40,684 bases of DNA from Vulcanimicrobiota bacterium. GTDB taxonomy: Bacteria; Vulcanimicrobiota; Xenobia; Xenobiales; JADMJV01. The stretch lies in the NCBI GenBank assembly GCA_017307785.1, contig JAFKGI010000061.1:1-40684 (forward strand), in the 5' to 3' direction. The position numbers and the translations under genes are program-made. The notes under the pieces were generated by a model. The model worked only from the letters and a program-made list of their open reading frames with translations, did no database searches and was not told the DNA's origin. Position 1 is the first letter of the stretch; every line of letters begins with the position of its first letter. Positions 33,777-40,684 of this stretch are shown piece after piece.

Positions 33777-34322
33777 GTGTTTGCAGTGAAAGCGTCGTCG
33801 ATCTTCGAGTATCAGCAGGGTAAGGGCTCTCCCCGGCTTCAGGGAGCCAGCATCCGCTCTTGTTACGCCCAGGCACAGTCGCCCACCGAGCGATGCAGCG
33901 ACGTTTTTGAGCGTTCCGAGGGCGGCATTCACAAGATTTCCTACCAGGAAGGGAAGATTGGTCAGAACAATTCGGCCGTCTTCGTCGACGCCAAGATCGA
34001 GCCCGGGCTGTGGTCGAATCGATTCTTCGCGGTGGTGCGTGATACCCGGGGCCAGACCTGGATTGCCGACGCTCAGGTGCCCCTGGTCGGCTGGGTGAGC
34101 GGCAAAACGATGGACGCTGGCTTTGGGTTTCTGGACAAGACGGCAGGCGGCTGCGAGCTGTATGCTCCGGCTTTGCGCCAGGTTTCCGGCGCGAAGGACT
34201 GGAACAGCTTTGAGCCCCAAGACACCGCCCACAGCGTGCGCATGGCCCAGGAGGCCAAGGAACTGGTCAACTCCGGGAAAAACCCTTGGGGCACTTTCCC
34301 GCAGGCTATTTTCGTCAATTAG
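33777..34322 (+). CDS. Unrecognised 181-aa protein
   Basis: I choose GTG 33777, with GAGGAG 8 bp upstream; an in-frame TTG at 33738 directly abuts its AGGAGGG and is too close to use it. I recognise no domain. The product has no signal peptide, four Cys (SCYAQ, ERCSDVF, GGCELY among them) and a mixed beta-rich composition (SAVFVDAKIEPGLW, RFFAVVRDTRGQTWIADAQVP). A strong terminator follows the stop, so it is a monocistronic unit. The AAA+ gene downstream has its own leader. Confidence 0.7.
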   Translation: MFAVKASSIFEYQQGKGSPRLQGASIRSCYAQAQSPTERCSDVFERSEGGIHKISYQEGKIGQNNSAVFVDAKIEPGLWSNRFFAVVRDTRGQTWIADAQVPLVGWVSGKTMDAGFGFLDKTAGGCELYAPALRQVSGAKDWNSFEPQDTAHSVRMAQEAKELVNSGKNPWGTFPQAIFVN

Positions 34323-34329
34323 TCTTCGC

Positions 34330-34361
34330 AGGCCCGGATTGAGCCGGGCTTGACCTTTTTT
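34330..34361 (+). terminator. Intrinsic terminator
   Basis: An 8-bp stem AGGCCCGG / CCGGGCTT with a 6-nt loop (34330-34351) is followed by GACC and a T-run (34355-34361). It terminates the 181-aa protein gene. Confidence 0.85.
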
Positions 34362-34384
34362 GCGAATTGAGGTGGAATTGCCTC

Positions 34385-35626
34385 ATGAAATTTCGCACGC
34401 AAGAGGTTCGCAAAGCGTTCAAGCTTCCCCCGAACGCCATTAGTTATCAGATCAGCTGTTGGCTGTCGGAGGTTTATCCTGATCGGGCCATTGAGAGGGT
34501 GGAAGGCTATTTTGGGCTGGAGGAGTTTGCTCGGGCCGGAAACTGTCGGTTAGAGCCGATGAAATCGGTCCTGCCGGAATATGACCTGGACTGTCGGGGA
34601 GTGGAGTATCCGGTCGAGAAGGATGCTTTGCAAATTTTCTATCAGACAGAATGGCAGGGCCATCAATTCGAGATCCTGCAGCTCAAGTGGCACCCTGGCG
34701 GTTACAACAGCATGCGCTGCCACTGGATTGTAGGGGCCGACTCACTGGTGGTCCAGGCGTTCTACAAGGCCATCTCGGACTATAATGGCGAGATCCGCGA
34801 GGAAATTCTCGTGTTCAGCGGCGGCTGTTTTCACAAAAGTGAGCAGTTGTATCAGGACATTCAGTCGAGTCGGTTGGAGAATCTGGTGCTGCCGGGGACG
34901 GTCAAGGAAGAACTGGCGCAGGATTGCCAGGAGTTTTTTGAGTCCGAGGAGCTTTATGCGCGCTATGGGGTGCCTTGGAAGCGTGGGTATTTGCTGATGG
35001 GGCCTCCCGGTAACGGCAAGTCCCACGCCGTCAAGGCGCTGCTCAATCATTTGAAAAAGCCGTGCATTTATGTGCAGAGCTTTAAGGCGGAGCATTCCAC
35101 CGACCATTCGGTGATGAAAGAATTGTTCAAGCGGGCCCGGGTGACCACTCCCTGTATTCTGGTGCTGGAGGATTTGGATTCGCTGATTAACGATGGGAAT
35201 CGGTCCTTTTTTCTGAATGAGCTGGACGGATTTGCCTCCAATCACGGGATTCTCACCATTGCCACTACCAATCACCCGGATCGGCTGGACCCGGCGATTT
35301 TGGAGCGGCCGAGTCGCTTTGACCGCAAATATACCTTCCGCATGCCGGCCGTCAAGGAGCGATTGGCGTATTTGAAACTTTGGAACGAGCGGCTGGAGAA
35401 AGATCTGCGCTGTTCGGTCGCGGCGCTGGAAAAGGTGGCGAAGGCGACCGATGGATTTTCCTTTGCGTTCTTGAAGGAGCTGGTGCTGTCGTCGATGATG
35501 GCATGGATGCGTCAGCCGGGCAAGCGCAAGATGGAGCAGGTGATGCTCGAGGTTTGCGATCCCTTGAAGGAGCAGGTGACGCGTCCGCTGGAAGTCAAGC
35601 CGGATTATTCCGAGGATGAGGATTGA
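34385..35626 (+). CDS. BCS1-like AAA+ ATPase with unknown N-terminal domain
   Basis: ATG at 34385, with GAGGTGG about 10 bp upstream; product is 413 aa. Residues ~1-185 are an N-terminal domain I do not recognise. The AAA+ module follows: Walker A GPPGNGKS (206-213), Walker B ILVLEDLD (258-265), sensor-1 region TIATTNHPDRL, and the Arg-finger segment ILERPSRFDRKYTF, which is typical of BCS1/AAA membrane-associated and related remodelling ATPases. A helical lid ends near LRCSVAALEKVAKATDGFSF and the tail is acidic (DYSEDED). No membrane segment is evident, so it is probably a soluble remodeller. Its client is unknown. Confidence 0.88.
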   Translation: MKFRTQEVRKAFKLPPNAISYQISCWLSEVYPDRAIERVEGYFGLEEFARAGNCRLEPMKSVLPEYDLDCRGVEYPVEKDALQIFYQTEWQGHQFEILQLKWHPGGYNSMRCHWIVGADSLVVQAFYKAISDYNGEIREEILVFSGGCFHKSEQLYQDIQSSRLENLVLPGTVKEELAQDCQEFFESEELYARYGVPWKRGYLLMGPPGNGKSHAVKALLNHLKKPCIYVQSFKAEHSTDHSVMKELFKRARVTTPCILVLEDLDSLINDGNRSFFLNELDGFASNHGILTIATTNHPDRLDPAILERPSRFDRKYTFRMPAVKERLAYLKLWNERLEKDLRCSVAALEKVAKATDGFSFAFLKELVLSSMMAWMRQPGKRKMEQVMLEVCDPLKEQVTRPLEVKPDYSEDED

Positions 35627-35633
35627 GGTTTTT

Positions 35634-35653
35634 GTCCGGGGTGGGTGGCGGAC
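35634..35653. repeat. Isolated copy of the G-rich 20-bp hairpin repeat
   Basis: The sequence is identical to the consensus of the cluster at 31.9-32.1 kb, including the preceding TTTTT. It occupies the 29-bp gap between the convergent AAA+ and tryptophan dioxygenase genes, and is separated from the cluster by 3.5 kb. Confidence 0.9.
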
Positions 35654-35655
35654 CG

Positions 35656-36516
35656 TTAGTCCGAGGTTGAGGCCTCGTCGTCGGCTTCCCACTGGGGTTC
35701 TTTGGTGAGCAGGCCGCGGGCTTCCCAGAGTAAGGGGAAGGCGCGTTTGACGGTGGTGGACTCGAGGTATTTCACGCCGGCCGATCCGCCGGTTCCGGGG
35801 CGGTGGCCGCCGATGACGCGGGAGACCACGAGCAAGTGGTGTTGGCGCCAGAGGACCAGGTATTCGTCGAATTCGATGAGGGCTTCGCTGAGAAAGTAGA
35901 TCGGCAGTTTGTGGTTGGGGTGTTGGTAGAGTTCGCGCAGGGCGTCGAGGATTTCTTCGCGGACTTTGGGGTCTTCTTCGTCGCCTTCGGGGATGCGGTA
36001 TTTGTAGGCGCGCATGACGTCGTAGTAGGCGCTGCGCAGGGTGGGCCCGGCCATGCGTTTTTCCAGAGTTTCACGATACTCGGGCCAATTCTGAAAGATG
36101 CCCATGAGCTTTTCGTTGCCCATGCCGGAGAGGAATTCGATTTCGCGGAACTGGATGGATTGGAAGCCGCTGGCCGGGTTGAGTTTTTCGCGGAACTGCA
36201 GGAAGTCGATGGGGGCCATGGTCTCGAGGATGTGGATCTGGTTGACCAGCAGCTGCAGGATTTTGTTGACGCGGGTGAGGCGGCGGTAGGCGGGCAGCAC
36301 TTTGTGGGCCAGCATGGCGCGGATGCAGGATTCGATTTCGTGGATGATCTGTTTGAACCAGAGCTCGTAGGCCTGGTGGATGGTGATGAAGAGCAGTTCA
36401 TCGTGATGGGGCGGATCGGACTGGAGTTGCTGGAGCTCCAGCAACTCCTCGACCTTGAGATAGCGGTTATAGGTCAGCTCGTCGCGCCGGTAAATTTTCG
36501 GACCTTCGTAGGGCAT
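35656..36516 (-). CDS. kynA: Tryptophan 2,3-dioxygenase
   Basis: ATG at 36516; product is 286 aa, full length for bacterial enzymes. It opens the indole ring of L-tryptophan with O2 to give N-formylkynurenine, the first step of the kynurenine pathway, using a b-type haem. Diagnostic segments are YNRYLKVEELLELQ, HHDELLFITIHQAYELWFKQ (substrate-pocket His and aromatic residues), and HHLLVVSRVIGGHRPGTGGS with the haem-ligand His in the RQHHLLV region. No other kynurenine gene is nearby, so the rest of the pathway lies elsewhere. It is divergent from the OmpR-type regulator across 141 bp. Confidence 0.96.
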   Translation of the reverse strand: MPYEGPKIYRRDELTYNRYLKVEELLELQQLQSDPPHHDELLFITIHQAYELWFKQIIHEIESCIRAMLAHKVLPAYRRLTRVNKILQLLVNQIHILETMAPIDFLQFREKLNPASGFQSIQFREIEFLSGMGNEKLMGIFQNWPEYRETLEKRMAGPTLRSAYYDVMRAYKYRIPEGDEEDPKVREEILDALRELYQHPNHKLPIYFLSEALIEFDEYLVLWRQHHLLVVSRVIGGHRPGTGGSAGVKYLESTTVKRAFPLLWEARGLLTKEPQWEADDEASTSD

Positions 36517-36579
36517 GTCGTTTTCTTTGGGTCCGGGTGGGGCGAGACCTGCCTGGAACTTTGTTCGGCAGTTTGAACT

Positions 36580-36597
36580 TGTCTTTATATCAAGACA
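36580..36597. promoter_or_regulatory. Dyad in the kynA / response-regulator divergent spacer
   Basis: TGTCTT-tatatc-AAGACA is a perfect 6+6 bp inverted repeat with an A/T-rich 6-bp spacer, in the middle of a divergent promoter region. It could be an operator shared by kynA and the regulator gene. The binding protein is unknown. Confidence 0.4.
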
Positions 36598-36657
36598 GTT
36601 CTGTTTCCGCCTGGCGGCGGAGGTTCGCAGAAAGGCTTGAGGAAAGGCATTCCAACC

Positions 36658-37332
36658 GTGAAGAGCAGAGTTTTACTGATAGAGGATGACCTGGGAGTGG
36701 CCGGCGTGGTGCGATTTGCCTTGGAAGCGTCCGACTTCGAGGTGACCCACACGGCAGATGGCCGGGTGGGTCTGGAGATGGCGGTCGAAGACCGCTACGA
36801 CGTGATTGTGCTGGACTGGGGTCTGCCGGAGGTGGACGGCCTGTCGATTTGCCGGGAGGCGCGCGCGCAACACGATACGCCCATTCTGATGTTGACGGCG
36901 CGTCAAGAACTGGTGGATAAGGTGACGGGTCTGGAGTCGGGGGCCGACGACTACCTGAGCAAGCCTTTTGAGCCGATGGAGTTGGTGGCCCGAGTACGGG
37001 CGTTGCACCGGCGCGTGAGACGCTCGCGCGAGTCGAGCGTGCTGGAGGTCGGCGGCCTGACGCTGGACCTTGGTTCTCGGCAGGCCTTCTGCCAGGGGAC
37101 CCAGCTGGCTCTGACGACCAAGGAGTTCGACCTGTTGGCGGTGATGGCGGGCAGGCCTCAGCAGGTGTTTTCCCGCCGCCAACTGATGGATTTGTGCTGG
37201 GGCGAAAACTGGATCGGCGATGAGAAGACGGTGGAGGTGCATCTGCGCCGGGTCCGTCAGAAGCTGAAAAAGGTCAGCCCCCACGAGCACCTGGTGGCGG
37301 TGCGGGGGGTCGGTTACCGGCTGGGTGGTTAG
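36658..37332 (+). CDS. OmpR/PhoB-family response regulator
   Basis: I use GTG 36658 with GAGGAAAGG 10 bp upstream; an in-frame TTG at 36637 overlaps that site. Product is 224 aa. Receiver domain (~3-115): acidic pocket LLIEDD, phospho-acceptor Asp53 in VLDWGLPEVDG, Thr in MLTAR and Lys in YLSKPFEP. Winged-helix domain (~128-223): TTKEFDLLAVMAGRPQQVFS, KTVEVHLRRVRQKL and AVRGVGYRLGG. No kinase gene is adjacent, so it is an orphan here. A weak terminator and a separate promoter follow, so it is not strictly co-transcribed with the cytochrome oxidase genes, but control of that locus is plausible. Confidence 0.94.
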   Translation: MKSRVLLIEDDLGVAGVVRFALEASDFEVTHTADGRVGLEMAVEDRYDVIVLDWGLPEVDGLSICREARAQHDTPILMLTARQELVDKVTGLESGADDYLSKPFEPMELVARVRALHRRVRRSRESSVLEVGGLTLDLGSRQAFCQGTQLALTTKEFDLLAVMAGRPQQVFSRRQLMDLCWGENWIGDEKTVEVHLRRVRQKLKKVSPHEHLVAVRGVGYRLGG

Positions 37333-37333
37333 G

Positions 37334-37369
37334 TCAGGGAAAACCCTGAGTTAGCCGGCCTGGCTTTTT
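37334..37369 (+). terminator. Candidate terminator after the response regulator
   Basis: A perfect TCAGGG-AAAA-CCCTGA hairpin (37334-37349) begins 2 bp after the stop, followed by a small AGCC/GGCT stem (37353-37365) leading into TTTTT. The second stem is only 4 bp, so termination may be partial. Confidence 0.5.
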
Positions 37370-37385
37370 GGTAATAAACGTTGCC

Positions 37386-37420
37386 TTGACAGGAGAATGT
37401 GAAAAGATTCACAATCTCCT
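37386..37420 (+). promoter_or_regulatory. ctaAB promoter with an operator-like dyad between -35 and -10
   Basis: An exact TTGACA (37386-37391) is followed, 18 bp on, by CACAAT (37410-37415). From 37391 to 37420 lies a long inverted repeat: AGGAGA-A-TGTGAA, loop AAGA, TTCACA-A-TCTCCT, 12 bp with one A-A mismatch. It overlaps the whole core promoter, the classic position for a repressor. As RNA the hairpin would also bury a ribosome-binding-site-like AGGAG and the GTG at 37399. Confidence 0.6.
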
Positions 37421-37437
37421 GCACACGCGAGGTACAT

Positions 37438-39270
37438 GTGAGTCAATCTGGAGAAGCTACAACCGGGGGGTTGTCCCCCTTCGGGCTTTACGCCCGGTTC
37501 GTGGTGGCGTCAACGGTTCTATTGATTTTTGTGGGCGCTCTGGTTACGACCAAGGGCGCCGGTTTGGCTGTACCCGACTGGCCGCTCTCCTTCGGCAAGA
37601 TTATGCCGGAGATGGTGGGCGGCGTTTTTTATGAGCACGGGCACCGCATGGTGGCCTCGGGCGTCGGCTTTCTGACGCTGGTGATGGCCTTCTGGGCGCA
37701 GTTTTCTAAGCAGGATGCGACGGTGCGCCGTTTGTCCTGGGCGGCTCTGGGTCTGGTGATTGTCCAGGGGTTGCTGGGGGGTCTGACGGTGCTGCTGCGC
37801 CTGCCCCGGCCGGTCTCGATTGCGCACGGCTTTACGGCTCAGATGTTTTTGCTGACCCTGGTGGCGGTAGCCCTGTATACTTCGCCGCGGTTTTTTGCGG
37901 CCAAGGTGACGCTGGTAGGCGAACGGGCCACGGCCCTGCGGCTTTTCGGCTTCCTGGCCGTGAGCGTGGTGGTGATGCAGTTGATCATCGCGGCCACCAT
38001 GCGCCATATGGGTGCCGGGTTGGTCATCGGCGACTTTCCCCTGTCTTTGGGGCGCATCGTGCCGCCCTTCGATTCGGCCGAGGTGATCATCAATTATACG
38101 CACCGGGTGATGGCTCTGATCGTGCTGGGCGTGCTCAGTGCCTTCGCGCTGCGGGTTTATCGCGAGCGGGCTTCGCTGGCTCCGGTGGTGGTGCGCTTCG
38201 CCGGTCTGATGATTTTCTTCGTGTGTTTGCAGATTTGTCTAGGGGCGCTGACGGTCTGGACAGCACGCGCCTTGATTCCCACCAGTTGGCATGTGGTCAA
38301 CGGCGCGCTGGTGCTGGCCACCACTTTCACCACCTGGATGTGGGTGATGCGCTCTTCGCGTCACCTGGCAGTCGAGGCGGTCACTCCCGAGGCCGGAACC
38401 GGTCTGACCGTCGATTCCCCGCAGGGTGTGGCCATGCGCGACTGGACCGACTTGTTCAAAGCTAAGCTGGTGTTGATGTCGGTGATTACCGCGGCGCTGT
38501 CCTTCTGGGCGGGCCGCGGTTATTTTGATTTCTGGGGATTTTTCCACGTCACCCTGGGCGTGACCCTGATTGGTAGCGGCGCCGGAGCCCTTAACCAGTT
38601 GCTCGAGATCGAGAGCGACCGGCTGATGACCCGCACCCGCAACCGGCCCATCCCGGGCGGGCGTATCGCTCCCGGCGTGGCCGAGTTCTGGGGCTGCGCG
38701 CTCTCGACGCTGGGCACGCTTTACCTGGGACTGGCCATGCATCCGCTGGCCGGTTTGCTGGCGGCGCTGGCCGTCATTCTCTATGCCTTTGTCTACACGC
38801 CGCTCAAGAAGATGTCGGCCTACAACACGCTGATCGGCGCCATTCCGGGCGCGCTGCCGGTGCTGGTGGGCTGGACAGCAGCCACCGGCGGTCTGGAAGC
38901 GGGCGGCTGGGTGTTGTTTTTCATCCTCTTCCTGTGGCAACTCCCCCACTTCATGGCCATTGCCTGGCTGTGCAAGGACGACTACGCCCGCGCTGGCATG
39001 GTGATGGCCACCGTCCAGGATCCGACCGGACACACGGCGGCCGTGCAGGCGGTGGCTTACGCACTGGCGCTGCTGCCGGTGAGCCTGGCCCCTCCGCTGT
39101 GCGGCATCGGCGGCCCCCTATATTTAGTGATTGCGCTGGGCCTGGGGTTGATTTATCTCTACGCCGGCATGAGCTGGGGATTTTCCCGCAGCACCAGCGG
39201 CGCTCGCAAACTGTTGCTGACCTCGGTCGCCTACCTGCCTCTATTATTTGGAGCGTTGGTGCTGTGCTAA
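37438..39270 (+). CDS. ctaAB: Fused haem A synthase (CtaA/COX15) and haem O synthase (CtaB)
   Basis: I place the start at GTG 37438 (GAGG 5 bp upstream) because the predicted promoter and dyad cover the in-frame GTG at 37399; the longer form would add 13 residues. Product is 610 aa with ~16 membrane segments. The N-terminal half is CtaA-like, with the four haem-linked histidines in EHGHRMVAS, AHGFTAQ, NYTHRVMAL and SWHVVNGA. The C-terminal half is a UbiA-type prenyltransferase, with the allylic diphosphate motif NQLLEIESDRLM followed by TRTRNRPIPGG and FVYTPLKK. Together they convert protohaem to haem O and then haem A for the oxidase encoded next. Such fusions are known in a minority of bacterial phyla. 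Confidence 0.94.
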   Translation: MSQSGEATTGGLSPFGLYARFVVASTVLLIFVGALVTTKGAGLAVPDWPLSFGKIMPEMVGGVFYEHGHRMVASGVGFLTLVMAFWAQFSKQDATVRRLSWAALGLVIVQGLLGGLTVLLRLPRPVSIAHGFTAQMFLLTLVAVALYTSPRFFAAKVTLVGERATALRLFGFLAVSVVVMQLIIAATMRHMGAGLVIGDFPLSLGRIVPPFDSAEVIINYTHRVMALIVLGVLSAFALRVYRERASLAPVVVRFAGLMIFFVCLQICLGALTVWTARALIPTSWHVVNGALVLATTFTTWMWVMRSSRHLAVEAVTPEAGTGLTVDSPQGVAMRDWTDLFKAKLVLMSVITAALSFWAGRGYFDFWGFFHVTLGVTLIGSGAGALNQLLEIESDRLMTRTRNRPIPGGRIAPGVAEFWGCALSTLGTLYLGLAMHPLAGLLAALAVILYAFVYTPLKKMSAYNTLIGAIPGALPVLVGWTAATGGLEAGGWVLFFILFLWQLPHFMAIAWLCKDDYARAGMVMATVQDPTGHTAAVQAVAYALALLPVSLAPPLCGIGGPLYLVIALGLGLIYLYAGMSWGFSRSTSGARKLLLTSVAYLPLLFGALVLC

Positions 39271-39299
39271 AAGGAAAGCAAGGTTGGAAGTACAAAGTC

Positions 39300-39313
39300 G
39301 CTCGAATTCGAGC
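39300..39313. promoter_or_regulatory. 14-bp perfect palindrome upstream of ctaC
   Basis: GCTCGAATTCGAGC lies in the 67-bp gap between ctaAB and ctaC, 24 bp before the ctaC start and just ahead of its ribosome-binding site (GAAGG). It may be an operator or a small RNA hairpin tuning ctaC relative to ctaAB. Confidence 0.45.
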
Positions 39314-39337
39314 AATAGATCTGAGAAGGTAGACTCC

Positions 39338-40372
39338 ATGAATCGATGGATTAAAAACTGGCAACCACTGCTCGCCGCACTGTTGGCGAGCGGTTGTTCC
39401 TTGTCCGGCCCACAGAGTATTCTGGATGCCGACGGTCCGGTTGCCCGACTCCAATACGAGACGTTCCTCGTCACGTTTTGGGTTTCGGTGGCCATCTTCG
39501 CGGTGGTGGGCGGTATGTTCTTATACTGCCTGGTCAAATTCCGCGCACCCGGTGGGGAGGTTCCCCGCGACTATCCGCTGCCCGACCAGGGCCACGGCAA
39601 TCCGCTGATTGAAATCGGCGTGATTTTCGTGTCCGTGCTGCTGTTGGGAATTGTAGCCGTGCCCGCCGTTTACGGCGTGTTCTATGCCGGCACCGTTCCG
39701 GAAGGCCAGAAAGCGTTGCGCATCAACGTGACCGGCTATCAGTGGTGGTGGAAGTTTGAGTATCCCGAGCTTGGAGTCGTCACCGGCAACGAAGCCGGTA
39801 TTCCGGTCGGACGTCCCGTGGAATTCCACGTGCAGACGGCCGACGTTCTGCACAGCTTCTGGATTCCGCGCCTCGGCGGTAAAATGGACTTGACCCCGGG
39901 TCAAGACGACTGGATCTGGCTGCAAGCCGATAAACCCGGCGTCTACTGGGGACAGTGCACCGAGTTCTGCGGCGAATCGCACGCTTTCATGCGGATGCGC
40001 GTCCAGGCTTTCGAGCCGGACCAGTTCGACAAGTGGGTGGTTGAGCAGAAGAACAACGCCGTCAACCTGGCGGCTCCGCCCGCCTTCGGCAAATTCCAGT
40101 GCGGTGTGTGTCACACCGTGCGCGGAGTTCCCGGCGCCGCCGGTCTGGTCGGTCCCGACCTGACCCACGTGGGCAGCCGCACCTCGATTGCCGCCGGCAT
40201 CAAGGAAAACCAGCCCGGTAACCTCAAGGCGTGGATTCACAATCCGAACGAACTGAAGCCCGGGAACACGATGTACAAAGCCGGTTACAAAGCCATGTTC
40301 GAGCCGATGCACATCGAAATGACCGGGGCCGACGAGGATGCACTCGTCGAGTACCTGACGAGTTTGAAGTGA
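39338..40372 (+). CDS. ctaC: Cytochrome c oxidase subunit II, caa3-type with fused cytochrome c
   Basis: ATG at 39338 with GAAGG about 9 bp upstream; product is 344 aa. The N-terminus is a lipoprotein signal (LLAALLASGC, lipidated Cys20). Two membrane helices follow (~42-66 and ~92-115). The CuA domain is intact: His172 in LHSFWIP and Cys207, Glu209, Cys211, His215 and Met218 in GQCTEFCGESHAFM. A C-terminal class I cytochrome c has CGVCH (255-259) and candidate axial Met312 or Met320. The fusion delivers electrons to CuA and on to subunit I, so this is a haem-copper oxidase of the caa3 kind that reduces O2 to water while pumping protons. Confidence 0.96.
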   Translation: MNRWIKNWQPLLAALLASGCSLSGPQSILDADGPVARLQYETFLVTFWVSVAIFAVVGGMFLYCLVKFRAPGGEVPRDYPLPDQGHGNPLIEIGVIFVSVLLLGIVAVPAVYGVFYAGTVPEGQKALRINVTGYQWWWKFEYPELGVVTGNEAGIPVGRPVEFHVQTADVLHSFWIPRLGGKMDLTPGQDDWIWLQADKPGVYWGQCTEFCGESHAFMRMRVQAFEPDQFDKWVVEQKNNAVNLAAPPAFGKFQCGVCHTVRGVPGAAGLVGPDLTHVGSRTSIAAGIKENQPGNLKAWIHNPNELKPGNTMYKAGYKAMFEPMHIEMTGADEDALVEYLTSLK

Positions 40373-40385
40373 GGTAGACGAGAAA

Positions 40386-40684
40386 GTGGCTTCAGCAATG
40401 CATATCGAGCCGGTAAAGGAGAAGGGCTTCTACGACTTCCTCGGTCGTCAGGTCGAGCCCAAAGGCCTTATCGGCTGGCTAACAACCGTAGATCACAAAC
40501 GCATCGGCATCCTATACGCCGTAACCGCGCTGTTCTGGTTCCTCGTCGGAGGTATCGAAGCGCTGGCGATTCGCAGTCAGTTGTCTAACGCCAACCTGCG
40601 TCTCTACTCTGCCGAGACTTACAACCAACTGTTCACGATGCACGCAACCACCATGATTTTCTTGGTGGTCATGCCGATGGCGGT
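40386..40684 (+). CDS. ctaD: Cytochrome c oxidase subunit I, 3'-truncated by the window edge
   Basis: GTG at 40386 (GAGG about 10 bp upstream); in-frame ATG at 40398 is the alternative. About 99 residues are visible. The start shows the subunit I hallmark WLTTVDHKRIGILYAVTALF (first membrane helix), followed by LRLYSAETYNQLFTMHATTM, whose MHA His is the low-spin haem ligand. It is 13 bp after ctaC and clearly in the same transcript. The catalytic haem a3-CuB residues lie beyond the window. Confidence 0.95.
   Translation, partial: MASAMHIEPVKEKGFYDFLGRQVEPKGLIGWLTTVDHKRIGILYAVTALFWFLVGGIEALAIRSQLSNANLRLYSAETYNQLFTMHATTMIFLVVMPMA

Overview
The window comes from a GC-rich, aerobic bacterium. 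Signs are a caa3-type cytochrome c oxidase with a cytochrome c-fused subunit II, a fused haem A synthase/haem O synthase, tryptophan 2,3-dioxygenase, many GTG starts and many 4-bp GTGA/ATGA gene overlaps. I cannot assign a phylum. The CtaA-CtaB fusion and the non-proteobacterial gene order suggest a deep-branching, little-cultured lineage, but that is inference.

Layout. 1-720: 3' end of an IS256-type insertion sequence that appears to cut into the 3' end of an unrecognised 779-aa protein gene (695-3034, minus). 3385-7938: an accessory-looking block with an XRE regulator (plus) facing a co-oriented minus-strand gene train. The train runs fmdB-like zinc ribbon, two micro-ORFs, two unusual tyrosine recombinases each made of two catalytic domains, a dyad-rich spacer, a catalytically dead ImmA/IrrE-like protein and its intact metalloprotease paralogue. 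8019-27199: a plus-strand operon led by a 4,980-residue almost pure coiled-coil protein, followed by an organophosphate-type MFS transporter, an HDAC-family deacetylase and a secreted S9 peptidase. 27330-29041 (minus): a PAS/pseudo-receiver protein and a small exported protein.

29118-30946 is the most unusual stretch. It holds 14 tandem ~60-bp hairpin units, then an rRNA-grade promoter (exact TTGACA, 17-bp spacer, TATATA, upstream A/T tract), an ~885-nt non-coding region built of four diverged modules with visibly covarying stems and GNRA tetraloops, and a perfect 14-bp intrinsic terminator. I regard this as a probable large structured RNA of a class I do not recognise, and the best candidate for an undescribed element here.

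30961-36516: a minimal alpha/beta hydrolase and SRPBCC protein, a G-rich hairpin repeat cluster, a divergent AraC/SDR pair with tandem half-sites, a small unknown protein, a BCS1-like AAA+ ATPase and tryptophan 2,3-dioxygenase. 36658-40684: an orphan OmpR-type regulator followed by the cytochrome oxidase locus (ctaAB fusion, ctaC, start of ctaD), with an operator-like dyad placed exactly between the -35 and -10 of the predicted ctaAB promoter.

No tRNA, rRNA or CRISPR array was seen. Convergent gene ends in this genome repeatedly carry short G-rich hairpin repeats.
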